A model generated the notes under the pieces. That model was not told the DNA's origin and ran no database searches. It worked only from the letters and a program-made list of their open reading frames with translations. 64,000 bases of DNA from a virus. The stretch is taken from the IMG/VR virus record IMGVR_UViG_3300021425_000014, positions 31,013 through 95,012 of that record; one strand, 5' to 3'. This document shows, in pieces, positions 23,956 to 29,923 of this stretch (its first letter is position 1; the number at the start of each line of letters is the position of its first letter). The position numbers and the translations under genes were made by a program.

Positions 23956-24060
23956 AGATCTGGCTCAGATCAACATGACCTTGATCACTTGCGCCATGCC
24001 CCCCATCGTGCTACACTAAGGTTGTTCGGTTAAGCGATGGCGCTGGACGCGCCGGGAGGT
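23956..24060 (+). promoter_or_regulatory. Operator, promoter and leader of cassette 5
   Basis: AGATCTGGCTCAGATCAAC at 23956-23974; TTGCGC at 23989-23994, 17 bases, TACACT at 24012-24017; leader GCGATGGCGCTGGACGCGCC then GGGAGGT (24054-24060). Hairpin GGCGC / GCGCC just before the ribosome site. Confidence 0.75.
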
Positions 24061-24067
24061 AAACGCA

Positions 24068-24259
24068 ATGGGTGATTTAAACTGGCCTTTCTGGCACACG
24101 CAAGAAGAGTGTGACGAGATGAACAAAACGCTTGTGGATGATATGAAAAACAACATGAGCAAGATTCTGTGGAACAACGATCATGATACAGTTCAAGAAA
24201 TTCTTTCGAGATGGGAAGAAAACACAGGCATCGATCTTCGCCTTGAGCGCGATTGGTAA
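24068..24259 (+). CDS. Cassette 5 first protein, unknown function
   Basis: 63 aa. ATG 24068 lies eight bases after GGGAGGT. It is acidic with a helical central part (EECDEMNKTLVDDMKNN, EILSRWEENTG). It is co-transcribed with the next gene, whose ribosome site follows its stop. No family is recognised. Confidence 0.65.
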   Translation: MGDLNWPFWHTQEECDEMNKTLVDDMKNNMSKILWNNDHDTVQEILSRWEENTGIDLRLERDW

Positions 24260-24274
24260 AAAGGGAGGTAAGCA

Positions 24275-24559
24275 ATGCAGACCACGCAAGTTTATAACAA
24301 CGTCATCGAGGCTGTTGTGTGCAACAGCATGGCGTATGACTTTCAATTACCCATCGGCAAGTTCGATGGCGAAAGTTTACTCAAAAAGATCTGGTTCAAG
24401 ATTCAAAAGAAAGGGAATAGTAAAAGCCCTGACATCCAAATGCAGCGCGCCATGTGGCTAAGCCCTTGCAGGTTCGATGGAAGCGCTTTAAGGTCAATGG
24501 ATATGAAAGGGCAATGGTGGGACACAGGCATGGAGCTTGTAGCCAAGCGAGACATTTAA
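24275..24559 (+). CDS. Cassette 5 second protein, unknown function
   Basis: 94 aa, ATG 24275 with AAGGGAGGT upstream. Mostly hydrophilic, with basic segments (LKKIWFKIQKKGNSKSP) and MDMKGQWWDTGMELVAKRD at the end. This is the only clear two-gene cassette in the array. Unrecognised. Confidence 0.65.
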   Translation: MQTTQVYNNVIEAVVCNSMAYDFQLPIGKFDGESLLKKIWFKIQKKGNSKSPDIQMQRAMWLSPCRFDGSALRSMDMKGQWWDTGMELVAKRDI

Positions 24560-24561
24560 TA

Positions 24562-24759
24562 GTATTGTATTGCCCCCCGAGAGGGGGGCTTTCTCGTATG
24601 CCCCTGTGTATTGTATTGTATGGGCGGATACCCCTGCTTAATCAAAATTCAAAAAAACGCGCCGCCGCATATTCGATACAATTCAATTCAATGCGATGAA
24701 TGTATGGTATTGTATTGTATAAAAACGCGGGCACTCACTCTTTGCCAATACAATACAAA
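24562..24759. repeat. TATTG/CAATA array R6
   Basis: TATTG at 24562-24572, 24606-24621, 24706-24720; CAATA at 24674-24693 and 24745-24759. The phrase CGGGCACTCACTCTTTG before CAATA is shared with R5 (and in variants with R11 and R12). Confidence 0.8.
24572..24596 (+). terminator. Terminator of cassette 5
   Basis: GCCCCCCGAGAGGGGGGCTTTCTCG directly behind a TATTG repeat. Confidence 0.75.
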
Positions 24760-24760
24760 C

Positions 24761-24849
24761 AGATCTGACTCTGATCTAAACACTTGCGTCATTAATATAT
24801 ATCTGCTAGAATTAAAGAGTAAAGGCAAGGGCTCAAGCGAGCCGGAAAG
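24761..24849 (+). promoter_or_regulatory. Operator, promoter and leader of cassette 6
   Basis: AGATCTGACTCTGATCTAAA at 24761-24780; TTGCGT at 24784-24789, 17 bases, TAGAAT at 24807-24812; leader AAGAGTAAAGGCAAGGGCTC with hairpin GGCTC/GAGCC before GGAAAG. Confidence 0.7.
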
Positions 24850-24857
24850 TGAAGGTT

Positions 24858-25088
24858 ATGATCCCTTTTGCTGAGATTGAATTGTGGGATGACTACGGCC
24901 ACAAGAAGTGGATTGAATATGACAATATTGATGATGTCATATGGGGCCATAAATGGGATGACTCGGACGATCATGAGTGTGAGAGATCGGGTAACGTAGA
25001 AATCCACAAGCTGGGGCCCAAGGATCATTATTATTGTATTATCATGGTTAAGAAATACGGGATGCCCAAACTCGAACTCCAACTCTAA
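24858..25088 (+). CDS. Cassette 6 protein, unknown function
   Basis: 76 aa from ATG 24858, with GGAAAG eight bases upstream; a GTG at 24849 in frame is an alternative but touches that site. Acidic, with tryptophans and aromatic residues (ELWDDYGHKKWIEYDNIDDV, WGHKWDDSDDHECE). The end YYCIIMVKKYGMPKLELQL is basic/hydrophobic. Unrecognised. Confidence 0.6.
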   Translation: MIPFAEIELWDDYGHKKWIEYDNIDDVIWGHKWDDSDDHECERSGNVEIHKLGPKDHYYCIIMVKKYGMPKLELQL

Positions 25089-25099
25089 CTTAACAGCTT

Positions 25100-25279
25100 T
25101 ATATTGTATTGCCCCTCTGGCTCTGGCTGGCGGGGCACTTTTGCGCTCAGGCCCGCCTCGCTGTATTGCATTGTATTGTATGCCCCCGTCGTATTGCATT
25201 GTATTGTATTGGTGGCCATCGACCCACGGCAATACAATTCAATTCAATGTAAAGGTTGTATGGTATTGTATTGTATTGG
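25100..25279. repeat. TATTG/CAATA array R7
   Basis: TATTG at 25100-25111, 25162-25181, 25191-25211, 25258-25279; CAATA at 25230-25250. Followed by GATCTGGCCTGA and the cassette 7 promoter. Confidence 0.8.
25110..25143 (+). terminator. Probable terminator of cassette 6
   Basis: GCCCC, a long loop, GGGGC then ACTTTT. Weaker than the other cassette terminators. Confidence 0.45.
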
Positions 25280-25294
25280 TCGGATCCGGGGCCC

Positions 25295-25396
25295 GATCTG
25301 GCCTGAAAAATGTTTTCAAAAACTATTGACTTGGCCATGGACGGCATGTTACTCTTGAGGAGTCAACACAAGCGATGGCGCTGACGCGCCGGGAGG
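25295..25396 (+). promoter_or_regulatory. Operator, promoter and leader of cassette 7
   Basis: GATCTGGCCTGA at 25295-25306 (single operator half); TTGACT at 25326-25331, 17 bases, TTACTC at 25349-25354; leader GCGATGGCGCTGACGCGCC then GGGAGG (25391-25396). This -10 box is the poorest match of the series. Confidence 0.65.
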
Positions 25397-25401
25397 CTCA
25401 A

Positions 25402-25770
25402 ATGCTCAAGAACATGATCGCCACGGATGCCCTGGGTGGGTTGCAGGTCAAGGTGTACCGCAACCTTCACAAGAAGTGCCTCAGCGTGTGGCATGCGGGC
25501 TATGTCGTGGCCCATGTTGACTCCATCACGCTGGATGGCGTGCTTTTCAAGGTGAACGAAGCTGGACGCCAACGCGTGTTGCGTGAGAAGAAAAAGAACG
25601 TCCACGCTTTCGTGACGGGCACAGTCACAGGCGTTAACGCGCCCCCACGGGGGGCTGTTCCCGTGTCCTACAACCCTTATAAGGGGGCTTCTTTCACCCT
25701 GCCTGATGGCCAGGCCATTATGGCGGCCGGAACGGTCACGGTGACGACCAGGGGGGCCTTCGTAGACTGA
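25402..25770 (+). CDS. Cassette 7 protein, unknown function
   Basis: 122 aa. The start ATG 25402 sits five bases after GGGAGG. An in-frame ATG at 25375 begins inside the leader (reading MALTRREAQ) and is a trap for gene finders. The protein is basic with a central stretch LGGLQVKVYRNLHKKCLSVW, and a C-terminal half with TVTGVNAPPRGAVPV. GC-rich codons distinguish it from the replication genes. Unrecognised. Confidence 0.65.
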   Translation: MLKNMIATDALGGLQVKVYRNLHKKCLSVWHAGYVVAHVDSITLDGVLFKVNEAGRQRVLREKKKNVHAFVTGTVTGVNAPPRGAVPVSYNPYKGASFTLPDGQAIMAAGTVTVTTRGAFVD

Positions 25771-25798
25771 GGGCCCCGGCTCTCTTTCCCCATAGGGA

Positions 25799-25865
25799 TC
25801 AATACAATGCAATGCAGTCCAATACAATGCAATTCAATGCAACGGTTATATTGTATTGTATTGTA
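25799..25865. repeat. CAATA/TATTG array R8
   Basis: CAATA units at 25799-25841, then TATTG units to 25865 with a short spacer; a compact hairpin. The sequence before it (25771-25798) is GC-rich with no clear terminator. Confidence 0.8.
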
Positions 25866-25884
25866 TGGCCCCCATCCGGGGGGG

Positions 25885-25992
25885 CTGATCTGGGGCTGAT
25901 CTGGGCTGAAAAATCTTTTTTGAAATCGTTGACATCTCGCTTGAAACTTGCTACTATTAAAGAGTAGTCGTTATGGCGCTGAGCGCCGGGAG
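25885..25992 (+). promoter_or_regulatory. Operator, promoter and leader of cassette 8
   Basis: CTGATCTGGGGCTGATCTGG at 25885-25904 (period 11); TTGACA at 25929-25934, 17 bases, TACTAT at 25952-25957; leader AAAGAGTAGTCGTTATGGCG with GGCGCTGAGCGCC hairpin before GGGAGG. Confidence 0.8.
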
Positions 25993-25998
25993 GTCAAA

Positions 25999-26232
25999 GT
26001 GAAGGGCATCGACATCATTCGGGAATCGGACAACGGCGGAGAAATCATCGGATTTCGCATCAGCGCCAAGCACGGCGGATTCGGGTTTGACGTACCGCTT
26101 GTAGACTTAGTCAACGCTGAGGTGTTCACGGAAGAGAAGCGCGAGGCGCTGCTCAAGCGATACCAGGCCTACTTGGCCGATATCGTCAAAACCTGGGAGC
26201 AGCCGGGCACGGCTAATCGCTGGGATGTTTAG
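25999..26232 (+). CDS. Cassette 8 protein, member of an array paralog trio
   Basis: 77 aa from GTG 25999 after GGGAGG. Sequence contains KGIDIIRESDNGGEIIGFRI and FGFDVPLVDLVNAEVF. The pattern of a beta hairpin followed by V.DLVNA and a helix is shared with the cassettes at 29345 and 29924, so these are probably divergent paralogs. Function unknown. Confidence 0.65.
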   Translation: MKGIDIIRESDNGGEIIGFRISAKHGGFGFDVPLVDLVNAEVFTEEKREALLKRYQAYLADIVKTWEQPGTANRWDV

Positions 26233-26233
26233 C

Positions 26234-26264
26234 CCAGGGCCCCCCGAAAGGGGGGCTTTTTTCG
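26234..26264 (+). terminator. Terminator of cassette 8
   Basis: GGGCCCCCCGAAAGGGGGGCTTTTTTC. Confidence 0.8.
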
Positions 26265-26274
26265 TGTGGCTTAT

Positions 26275-26329
26275 CAATACAATACAATTCAATACAACGC
26301 GGGGGGAATATATTGCATTGTATTGTATG
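26275..26329. repeat. CAATA/TATTG array R9, cleanest hairpin
   Basis: Left arm ATACAATACAATTCAATA, right arm the near-complement with one mismatch (TATTGCATTGTATTGTAT) and a short spacer holding GCGGGGGG. This is the clearest example of an imperfect inverted repeat in the array. Confidence 0.85.
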
Positions 26330-26389
26330 GGCGGGATCGCCGTGCGCCATTCGGCCTCATCGGGCCAGCAATGCGGTGCGCAACGCAGC

Positions 26390-26490
26390 ATCGCATTTAA
26401 GGGCCCTGTGAGGGCCATGAAGGGGCTTATAGGTATCCGGGAGGGTGATTGTACCCTGAACGCCATCAGGGGCCTTTACGGGCCTTGTGG
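26390..26490. other. Dispersed structured element, copy A
   Basis: About 100 bases with the core AGGGTGATTGTACCCT (an inverted repeat AGGGT/ACCCT) preceded by GGCCCTGTGAGGGCC and followed by GGGGCCTTTACGGGCC. Four more copies are at 27.94, 29.69, 30.47 and 37.06 kb. It lies directly upstream of the operator of cassette 9. Confidence 0.6.
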
Positions 26491-26494
26491 TGGC

Positions 26495-26590
26495 TTGATC
26501 TGGAATAAAAAGTTTTTCTTGACATCCAATGATGGGGTTGATATGATGAAAGAGTCAGGCAAACGAGATGGCGCTGACGCGCCGGGAGGT
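26495..26590 (+). promoter_or_regulatory. Operator, promoter and leader of cassette 9
   Basis: TTGATCTGG at 26495-26503 (single motif); TTGACA at 26519-26524, 17 bases, TATGAT at 26542-26547: a near-perfect sigma70 promoter; leader AAAGAGTCAGGCAAACGAG with the GGCGCTGACGCGCC hairpin before GGGAGGT. Confidence 0.8.
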
Positions 26591-26594
26591 CGAA

Positions 26595-26756
26595 ATGATG
26601 GTAAGCTTTCAGGAAGAAGAAAAGGGATTCTTGGTAGCGGTGACTGAAGACGATTTCGTCTTCATTCCCGTTCAGAACGGGAACCGCGTAGCCGCCTTCG
26701 AAGAGGCGATCGAGCAGCTTAACGAATGGTTCTATGCATCACTTAAATACAAGTGA
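26595..26756 (+). CDS. Cassette 9 protein, unknown function
   Basis: 53 aa. ATG 26595 lies four bases after GGGAGGT (MM start; the second ATG is equally possible). An in-frame ATG at 26568 (reading MALTRREVEM) is inside the leader and not the start. Acidic protein with FLVAVTEDDFVFIPVQNG and an end FEEAIEQLNEWFYASL. Unrecognised. Confidence 0.6.
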   Translation: MMVSFQEEEKGFLVAVTEDDFVFIPVQNGNRVAAFEEAIEQLNEWFYASLKYK

Positions 26757-26759
26757 TGC

Positions 26760-26788
26760 GAGGCCCCCGAAAGGGGGCTTTTTTCGTG
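26760..26788 (+). terminator. Terminator of cassette 9
   Basis: GAGGCCCCCGAAAGGGGGCTTTTTTCG. Confidence 0.8.
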
Positions 26789-26796
26789 CCAATCAT

Positions 26797-26900
26797 CAAT
26801 ACAATACAATTCTATACAATCACTGCATCGCATTGTATTGTATGGGGAAGAATCGGGGGGCCATACCTACTTCCCTTTGAATCACCAATACAATACAGTT
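26797..26900. repeat. CAATA/TATTG array R10
   Basis: CAATA at 26797-26820, TATTG at 26828-26844, CAATA at 26886-26897. The phrase TTTGAATCACCAATACAATAC leads to the next operator. Confidence 0.8.
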
Positions 26901-26910
26901 TAATATATGA

Positions 26911-27025
26911 CCTGATCTGGCCTCAAAATATTTTTAAAATAGTTTCTGAAAAGGGGTTTACATTCCCAGGTGAAACGGGTATGATATTAATGTAAGGGTT
27001 AAGCGACACCCCTGAGTCGCGGAGA
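26911..27025 (+). promoter_or_regulatory. Operator, promoter and leader of cassette 10
   Basis: CCTGATCTGGCCT at 26911-26923; TTTACA at 26957-26962, 17 bases, TATGAT at 26980-26985; leader with GCGACACCCCTGAGTCGC hairpin before GGAG. This leader hairpin differs in sequence from the GGCGC type but keeps the position. Confidence 0.75.
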
Positions 27026-27035
27026 ACAGACCACC

Positions 27036-27272
27036 ATGGCTATCTTCAATGTTGTAATGGTTAAGGATCCGATGATGGCCCCCGTGCTCGTTGAGCAGCA
27101 CAAAGTCGAGAGCCTGAAAGAGGCTCGTAAGATCCTCAGCCAGTGGGCTGAAGATGGGGACAAAATAGTAGCCCTCAAGAAGGCGCCGCTTCCCTCAGGG
27201 CGCCACGTGACGCCACTGGTTATACAGACGATGGAAGAGGATTCCGATATCTTCGGACAATACATAGATTAA
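27036..27272 (+). CDS. Cassette 10 protein, unknown function
   Basis: 78 aa, ATG 27036. The N-terminal half MAIFNVVMVKDPMMAPVLVE is strand-like, followed by a helical KVESLKEARKILSQWAEDGD. The end is acidic. Unrecognised. It keeps the array pattern of one promoter and one gene. Confidence 0.65.
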   Translation: MAIFNVVMVKDPMMAPVLVEQHKVESLKEARKILSQWAEDGDKIVALKKAPLPSGRHVTPLVIQTMEEDSDIFGQYID

Positions 27273-27273
27273 G

Positions 27274-27303
27274 CGAGGGGCCCCGCGAGGGGCCCTTTTT
27301 TTT
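27274..27303 (+). terminator. Terminator of cassette 10
   Basis: GAGGGGCCCCGCGAGGGGCCCTTTTTT. Confidence 0.8.
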
Positions 27304-27313
27304 ATGCCCCTGT

Positions 27314-27465
27314 GTATATTGCATTGTATTGCCAGGGCGATCGCCCATCGGGACTTATCAATACAATTCAATGCAACCAATGTATTGCATTGTATTGGAC
27401 GGGGGCCCCGGCGAGCTTGCGCCAAATCGCGCGCCCTTACTCTTTGCAATACAATACAATCTAAT
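27314..27465. repeat. TATTG/CAATA array R11
   Basis: TATTG at 27314-27331 followed by HIP1 GCGATCGC at 27337-27344, CAATA at 27359-27375, TATTG at 27381-27398, CAATA at 27446-27465. Shares CTTTGCAATACAATACAAT with R12 and R5. Confidence 0.8.
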
Positions 27466-27470
27466 TCATA

Positions 27471-27596
27471 CCTGATCTGACCTTGATCTGACACAAGTTG
27501 ATTTATTTGACATCCTTCCCGATAGTTGTTATTATAAAAGAGTCAAGGCAAGCGGGCCCGACGCCCGCCAGATGAACCCCAGGGGTTCGGGAGGTA
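27471..27596 (+). promoter_or_regulatory. Operator, promoter and double leader hairpin of cassette 11
   Basis: CCTGATCTGACCTTGATCTG at 27471-27490 (period 11); TTGACA at 27507-27512, 17 bases, TATTAT at 27530-27535; the leader has two hairpins, GCGGGC/GCCCGC and GAACCCCAGGGGTTC, before GGGAGGT. Confidence 0.8.
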
Positions 27597-27599
27597 AAC

Positions 27600-27821
27600 A
27601 TGACCATCACCATTGCCGTTGTTATCGCTGTGCTTACATTTGCGCTGGGCATGTCGCTCGGCGTGAGCCTTCAGCAATCATACGGTAATCGTACCGAAAG
27701 AATTTTATATGAGGCGTACCGCCAGGCGCGGGATGAGGCCCTTCACCTTGAAAGGAAAATCGCCACGGGCGAAAGTTTTAGGAGAAACGTCATCCGCTCA
27801 ATAAAGAAAATCTCAGACTAA
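27600..27821 (+). CDS. Cassette 11 small membrane protein
   Basis: 73 aa. The first 25 residues are one hydrophobic span (ITIAVVIAVLTFALGMSL), then a basic, helical tail (NRTERILYEAYRQARDEALH, SFRRNVIRSIKKISD). It would insert with the N terminus in the membrane and the tail in the cytoplasm. No family is recognised. Confidence 0.65.
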   Translation: MTITIAVVIAVLTFALGMSLGVSLQQSYGNRTERILYEAYRQARDEALHLERKIATGESFRRNVIRSIKKISD

Positions 27822-27824
27822 CAC

Positions 27825-27855
27825 AGGGCCCCCGAAAGGGGGCTCTTTTTTTATG
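27825..27855 (+). terminator. Terminator of cassette 11
   Basis: GGGCCCCCGAAAGGGGGCTCTTTTTTT. Confidence 0.8.
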
Positions 27856-27863
27856 CCTGTTAA

Positions 27864-28170
27864 TATATTGCATTGCATTGTATTGTTAGCCCCCCTTTTC
27901 TTCGTGCGTTCGAAACATCCGATAAGCCCCACAGCGTAGCACCCTTTTAAAGCGTGCTGTGAGCCCGTTAAACGCGTTTCAGGGGGGTGGGTAGGGTGAT
28001 TGTACCTTAGAACAATTTAAACGCCTTTAAAGCCCGTATGTTTAATCAATGCGATCGCCCATAGAAGATCAATACAATTCAATTCAATGCAGCCGTGGTA
28101 TCGCATTGTATTGTATGGACACAGGGCAGGGGCAAAAGCGGGGCCCGTCACTTTTTGCAATACAATATAA
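27864..28170. repeat. Array R12 with structured element copy B inside
   Basis: TATTG at 27864-27886; CAATA at 28070-28090; TATTG at 28101-28117; CAATA at 28158-28170. Between them, 27935-28040 holds the AGGGTGATTGTACC element (core at 27992-28007) and HIP1 GCGATCGC is at 28051-28058. Confidence 0.75.
27935..28040. other. Dispersed structured element, copy B
   Basis: GTTAAACGCGTTTC, then GTGGGTAGGGTGATTGTACC, then ACGCCTTTAAAGCCCG. The AGGGT...ACCTT arm pair keeps pairing by a G-U change compared with copy A. Confidence 0.55.
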
Positions 28171-28184
28171 TTATATATAAAAGG

Positions 28185-28276
28185 GTTGATCTGGGTTGAT
28201 CTGGTTTAGTTGACATCATAAGCCTGGTTTGATATGATTAAAGAGTAAAGGTTATGGCCTGATGGCCGGGAGGTTC
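28185..28276 (+). promoter_or_regulatory. Operator, promoter and leader of cassette 12
   Basis: GTTGATCTGGGTTGATCTGG at 28185-28204 (period 10), almost touching TTGACA at 28210-28215; 17 bases; TATGAT at 28233-28238; leader GGTTATGGCCTGATGGCC hairpin before GGGAGGT. Confidence 0.8.
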
Positions 28277-28278
28277 TA

Positions 28279-28533
28279 ATGCGCGAGTACGTGGGCAATG
28301 TCGAGGATCTGTGGGAAAACCCTTTCGATGGCTATTGCCGTGCGCTTGACCGTTATGACCGCTTTGCGGTCTATGAACGGGACACGGACGGGTATGGATT
28401 CCCGATCTATCATTGCTGGTCAAGCAAGGAGCAGGAAACCATATGGTTCACAAGAGAGGACGCCGCCATGCGCTGGTGTCAAAACATGATGGTTGCCCTA
28501 CGACTTGAGGGGCATTATATCTGGATGGTTTAA
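28279..28533 (+). CDS. Cassette 12 protein, unknown function
   Basis: 84 aa, ATG 28279 after GGGAGGT. Rich in Trp, Tyr and charged residues: GYCRALDRYDRFAVYERDTD and HCWSSKEQETIWFTREDAAM. The end is basic-hydrophobic (LRLEGHYIWMV). No family is recognised. A small alpha/beta protein is plausible. Confidence 0.65.
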   Translation: MREYVGNVEDLWENPFDGYCRALDRYDRFAVYERDTDGYGFPIYHCWSSKEQETIWFTREDAAMRWCQNMMVALRLEGHYIWMV

Positions 28534-28536
28534 CAG

Positions 28537-28565
28537 GGGGCCCCGCAAGGGGCCTCTTTTTTTAT
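28537..28565 (+). terminator. Terminator of cassette 12
   Basis: GGGGGCCCCGCAAGGGGCCTCTTTTTTT. Confidence 0.8.
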
Positions 28566-28576
28566 TGCCATAAGTC

Positions 28577-28624
28577 CATACAATACAATTCAATAACTTG
28601 ATTAGATTGCATTGCATTGTATTG
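28577..28624. repeat. CAATA/TATTG array R13
   Basis: CCATACAATACAATTCAATA left arm, ATTGCATTGCATTGTATTG right arm with a short spacer. Confidence 0.8.
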
Positions 28625-28637
28625 CCCCGATACCGGG

Positions 28638-28743
28638 CTGATCTGGTCTGATTTGACAAGAAAAGTTTTTCTTGACATCCCGCTTGCGATTTGCTATTAT
28701 TAAATTAGTCAAGCAAACGAGATGGCGCTGAGCGCCGGGAGGT
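28638..28743 (+). promoter_or_regulatory. Operator, promoter and leader of cassette 13
   Basis: CTGATCTGGTCTGATTTG at 28638-28655; TTGACA at 28672-28677, 17 bases, TATTAT at 28695-28700; leader GATGGCGCTGAGCGCC hairpin before GGGAGGT. Confidence 0.8.
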
Positions 28744-28748
28744 TGAAA

Positions 28749-29072
28749 ATGGCAAAGCAACTTTGGTACGACATCAACAAGTTTCACGAAGGAAAGAATG
28801 TAGCCGATTGCCTTATCGGCACTGCAAGCCGCGAGGATCTGCACCATTATTTCTTGGTGCTGAATCGCTACAATGACACCAAAACGGGATACCTCCCTGG
28901 GGCATATCTTGAAAACCCAGAAAAAGATTATGTACTTGTGTCGGGAACGGAAACTACTGAAGAAATCGAAAGTTTCATGAAAAAAATTGTCCAGTGGTCA
29001 CTGGAGGATAAGGATTTTTCGGAAGAATTCAACGAAAGAACAAGACAGCTTGAAAAGGAATTCCAAGCTTAA
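28749..29072 (+). CDS. Cassette 13 protein, unknown function
   Basis: 107 aa. ATG 28749 lies five bases after GGGAGGT; an in-frame ATG at 28722 is inside the leader. MAKQLWYDINKFHEGKNVAD, then a central DLHHYFLVLNRYNDTKTGYL and an acidic helical end (EEIESFMKKIVQWSLEDKDF). No family is recognised. Confidence 0.65.
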   Translation: MAKQLWYDINKFHEGKNVADCLIGTASREDLHHYFLVLNRYNDTKTGYLPGAYLENPEKDYVLVSGTETTEEIESFMKKIVQWSLEDKDFSEEFNERTRQLEKEFQA

Positions 29073-29073
29073 A

Positions 29074-29105
29074 GCCAAGCCCCCGCAAGGGGGCTTTTTT
29101 CTTGG
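29074..29105 (+). terminator. Terminator of cassette 13
   Basis: GCCAAGCCCCCGCAAGGGGG then CTTTTTTCTTGG. Confidence 0.8.
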
Positions 29106-29114
29106 CTTACCTTC

Positions 29115-29220
29115 CATACAATACAATGCAATTTAATGATTGTATGGGATTGTATTGTATTGATTAGTGGCAGGGCGCTAAAGGGCGATCGCCCATCGCG
29201 GCACAGCAATACAATGCAAT
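29115..29220. repeat. CAATA/TATTG array R14
   Basis: CAATA at 29115-29131, TATTG at 29149-29161, CAATA at 29206-29220; HIP1 GCGATCGC at 29185-29192. Confidence 0.8.
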
Positions 29221-29231
29221 GAGATACATCA

Positions 29232-29338
29232 CCTGATCTGGCTTGATCTTAAAATGTTGACATCAGGTGTGCCAGATGTTATTATTAAATAGTCAAGGCG
29301 ACGGGGCGCTGCCCCAAGATGGCCCCAGTGGCCGGGAG
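29232..29338 (+). promoter_or_regulatory. Operator, promoter and leader of cassette 14
   Basis: CCTGATCTGGCTTGATCTT at 29232-29250; TTGACA at 29257-29262, 17 bases, TATTAT at 29280-29285; leader with GGGGCGCTGCCCC and GGCCCCAGTGGCC hairpins before GGGAGGT. Confidence 0.8.
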
Positions 29339-29344
29339 GTTCTA

Positions 29345-29551
29345 ATGTTGGTTGACGCGATCAAGCTCAAGGGCAAAGGTTCTGACGCGGCTGATCCCGC
29401 TTATGGGATCGCTTTCACCGATAAGGATGGGGTCATCCTCGACATCACCGTCGAGGATCTGGTGAACGCTGCGGCGTTGCACAACCCATACCTTGACAAG
29501 GTGTCGTACCAAAAACATATCGAGCGTTGCATCGAAAGGATTTTCGAATAA
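29345..29551 (+). CDS. Cassette 14 protein, paralog of cassettes 8 and 15
   Basis: 68 aa, ATG 29345 after GGGAGGT. Contains KGKGSDAADPAYGIAFTDKD and ILDITVEDLVNAAAL, matching the V.DLVNA arrangement of cassette 8 and the DLANG segment of cassette 15. Ends with a basic helix (YQKHIERCIERIFE). Function unknown. Confidence 0.65.
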   Translation: MLVDAIKLKGKGSDAADPAYGIAFTDKDGVILDITVEDLVNAAALHNPYLDKVSYQKHIERCIERIFE

Positions 29552-29552
29552 A

Positions 29553-29587
29553 GCCAAGCCCCCGCAAGGGGGCTTTTTTCTTGGCAC
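29553..29587 (+). terminator. Terminator of cassette 14
   Basis: GCCAAGCCCCCGCAAGGGGG then CTTTTTTCTTGGC. Essentially identical to the terminator of cassette 13. Confidence 0.8.
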
Positions 29588-29592
29588 ATGTT

Positions 29593-29641
29593 CAATACAA
29601 TACAATTCAATGCGTTTAAGTTATTACATTGCATTGTATTG
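29593..29641. repeat. CAATA/TATTG array R15
   Basis: TCAATACAATACAATTCAAT left, TTACATTGCATTGTATTGG right, ending near HIP1 GCGATCGC at 29661-29668. Confidence 0.8.
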
Positions 29642-29689
29642 GCGATAAACCGTGCCCCCGGCGATCGCCCGTGGCGTCGTACACCACGA

Positions 29690-29795
29690 CATCGCGTTTA
29701 AGGGGCCTGTGAGGGCCGTAAAGGGGCCTCTCGGTGTCTGGCAGGGTGATTGTACCCTAGCAGGGTTCAAGGGCCTTTACGGGGCTCCTGTGGCC
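29690..29795. other. Dispersed structured element, copy C
   Basis: GTTTAAGGGGCCTGTGAGGG, GGCAGGGTGATTGTACCCTA and GGGCCTTTACGGGGC, near copy A. It ends at the operator of cassette 15, as copy A ends at that of cassette 9. Confidence 0.6.
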
Positions 29796-29920
29796 TGATC
29801 TGATGGTTGATCTGGAGTGAAAGATTTTTGTTGACATCCTGTGACCGGCTTGCTATGATGAAATAGTCAAGGCGACGGGGCCCGATGCCCCGGTTATGGC
29901 CCCCAGGGGGCCGGGAGGTA
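29794..29920 (+). promoter_or_regulatory. Operator, promoter and leader of cassette 15
   Basis: CCTGATCTGATGGTTGATCT at 29794-29813; TTGACA at 29831-29836, 17 bases, TATGAT at 29854-29859; leader with GGGGCCCGATGCCCC and GGCCCCCAGGGGGCC hairpins before GGGAGGT. Confidence 0.8.
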
Positions 29921-29923
29921 AAC

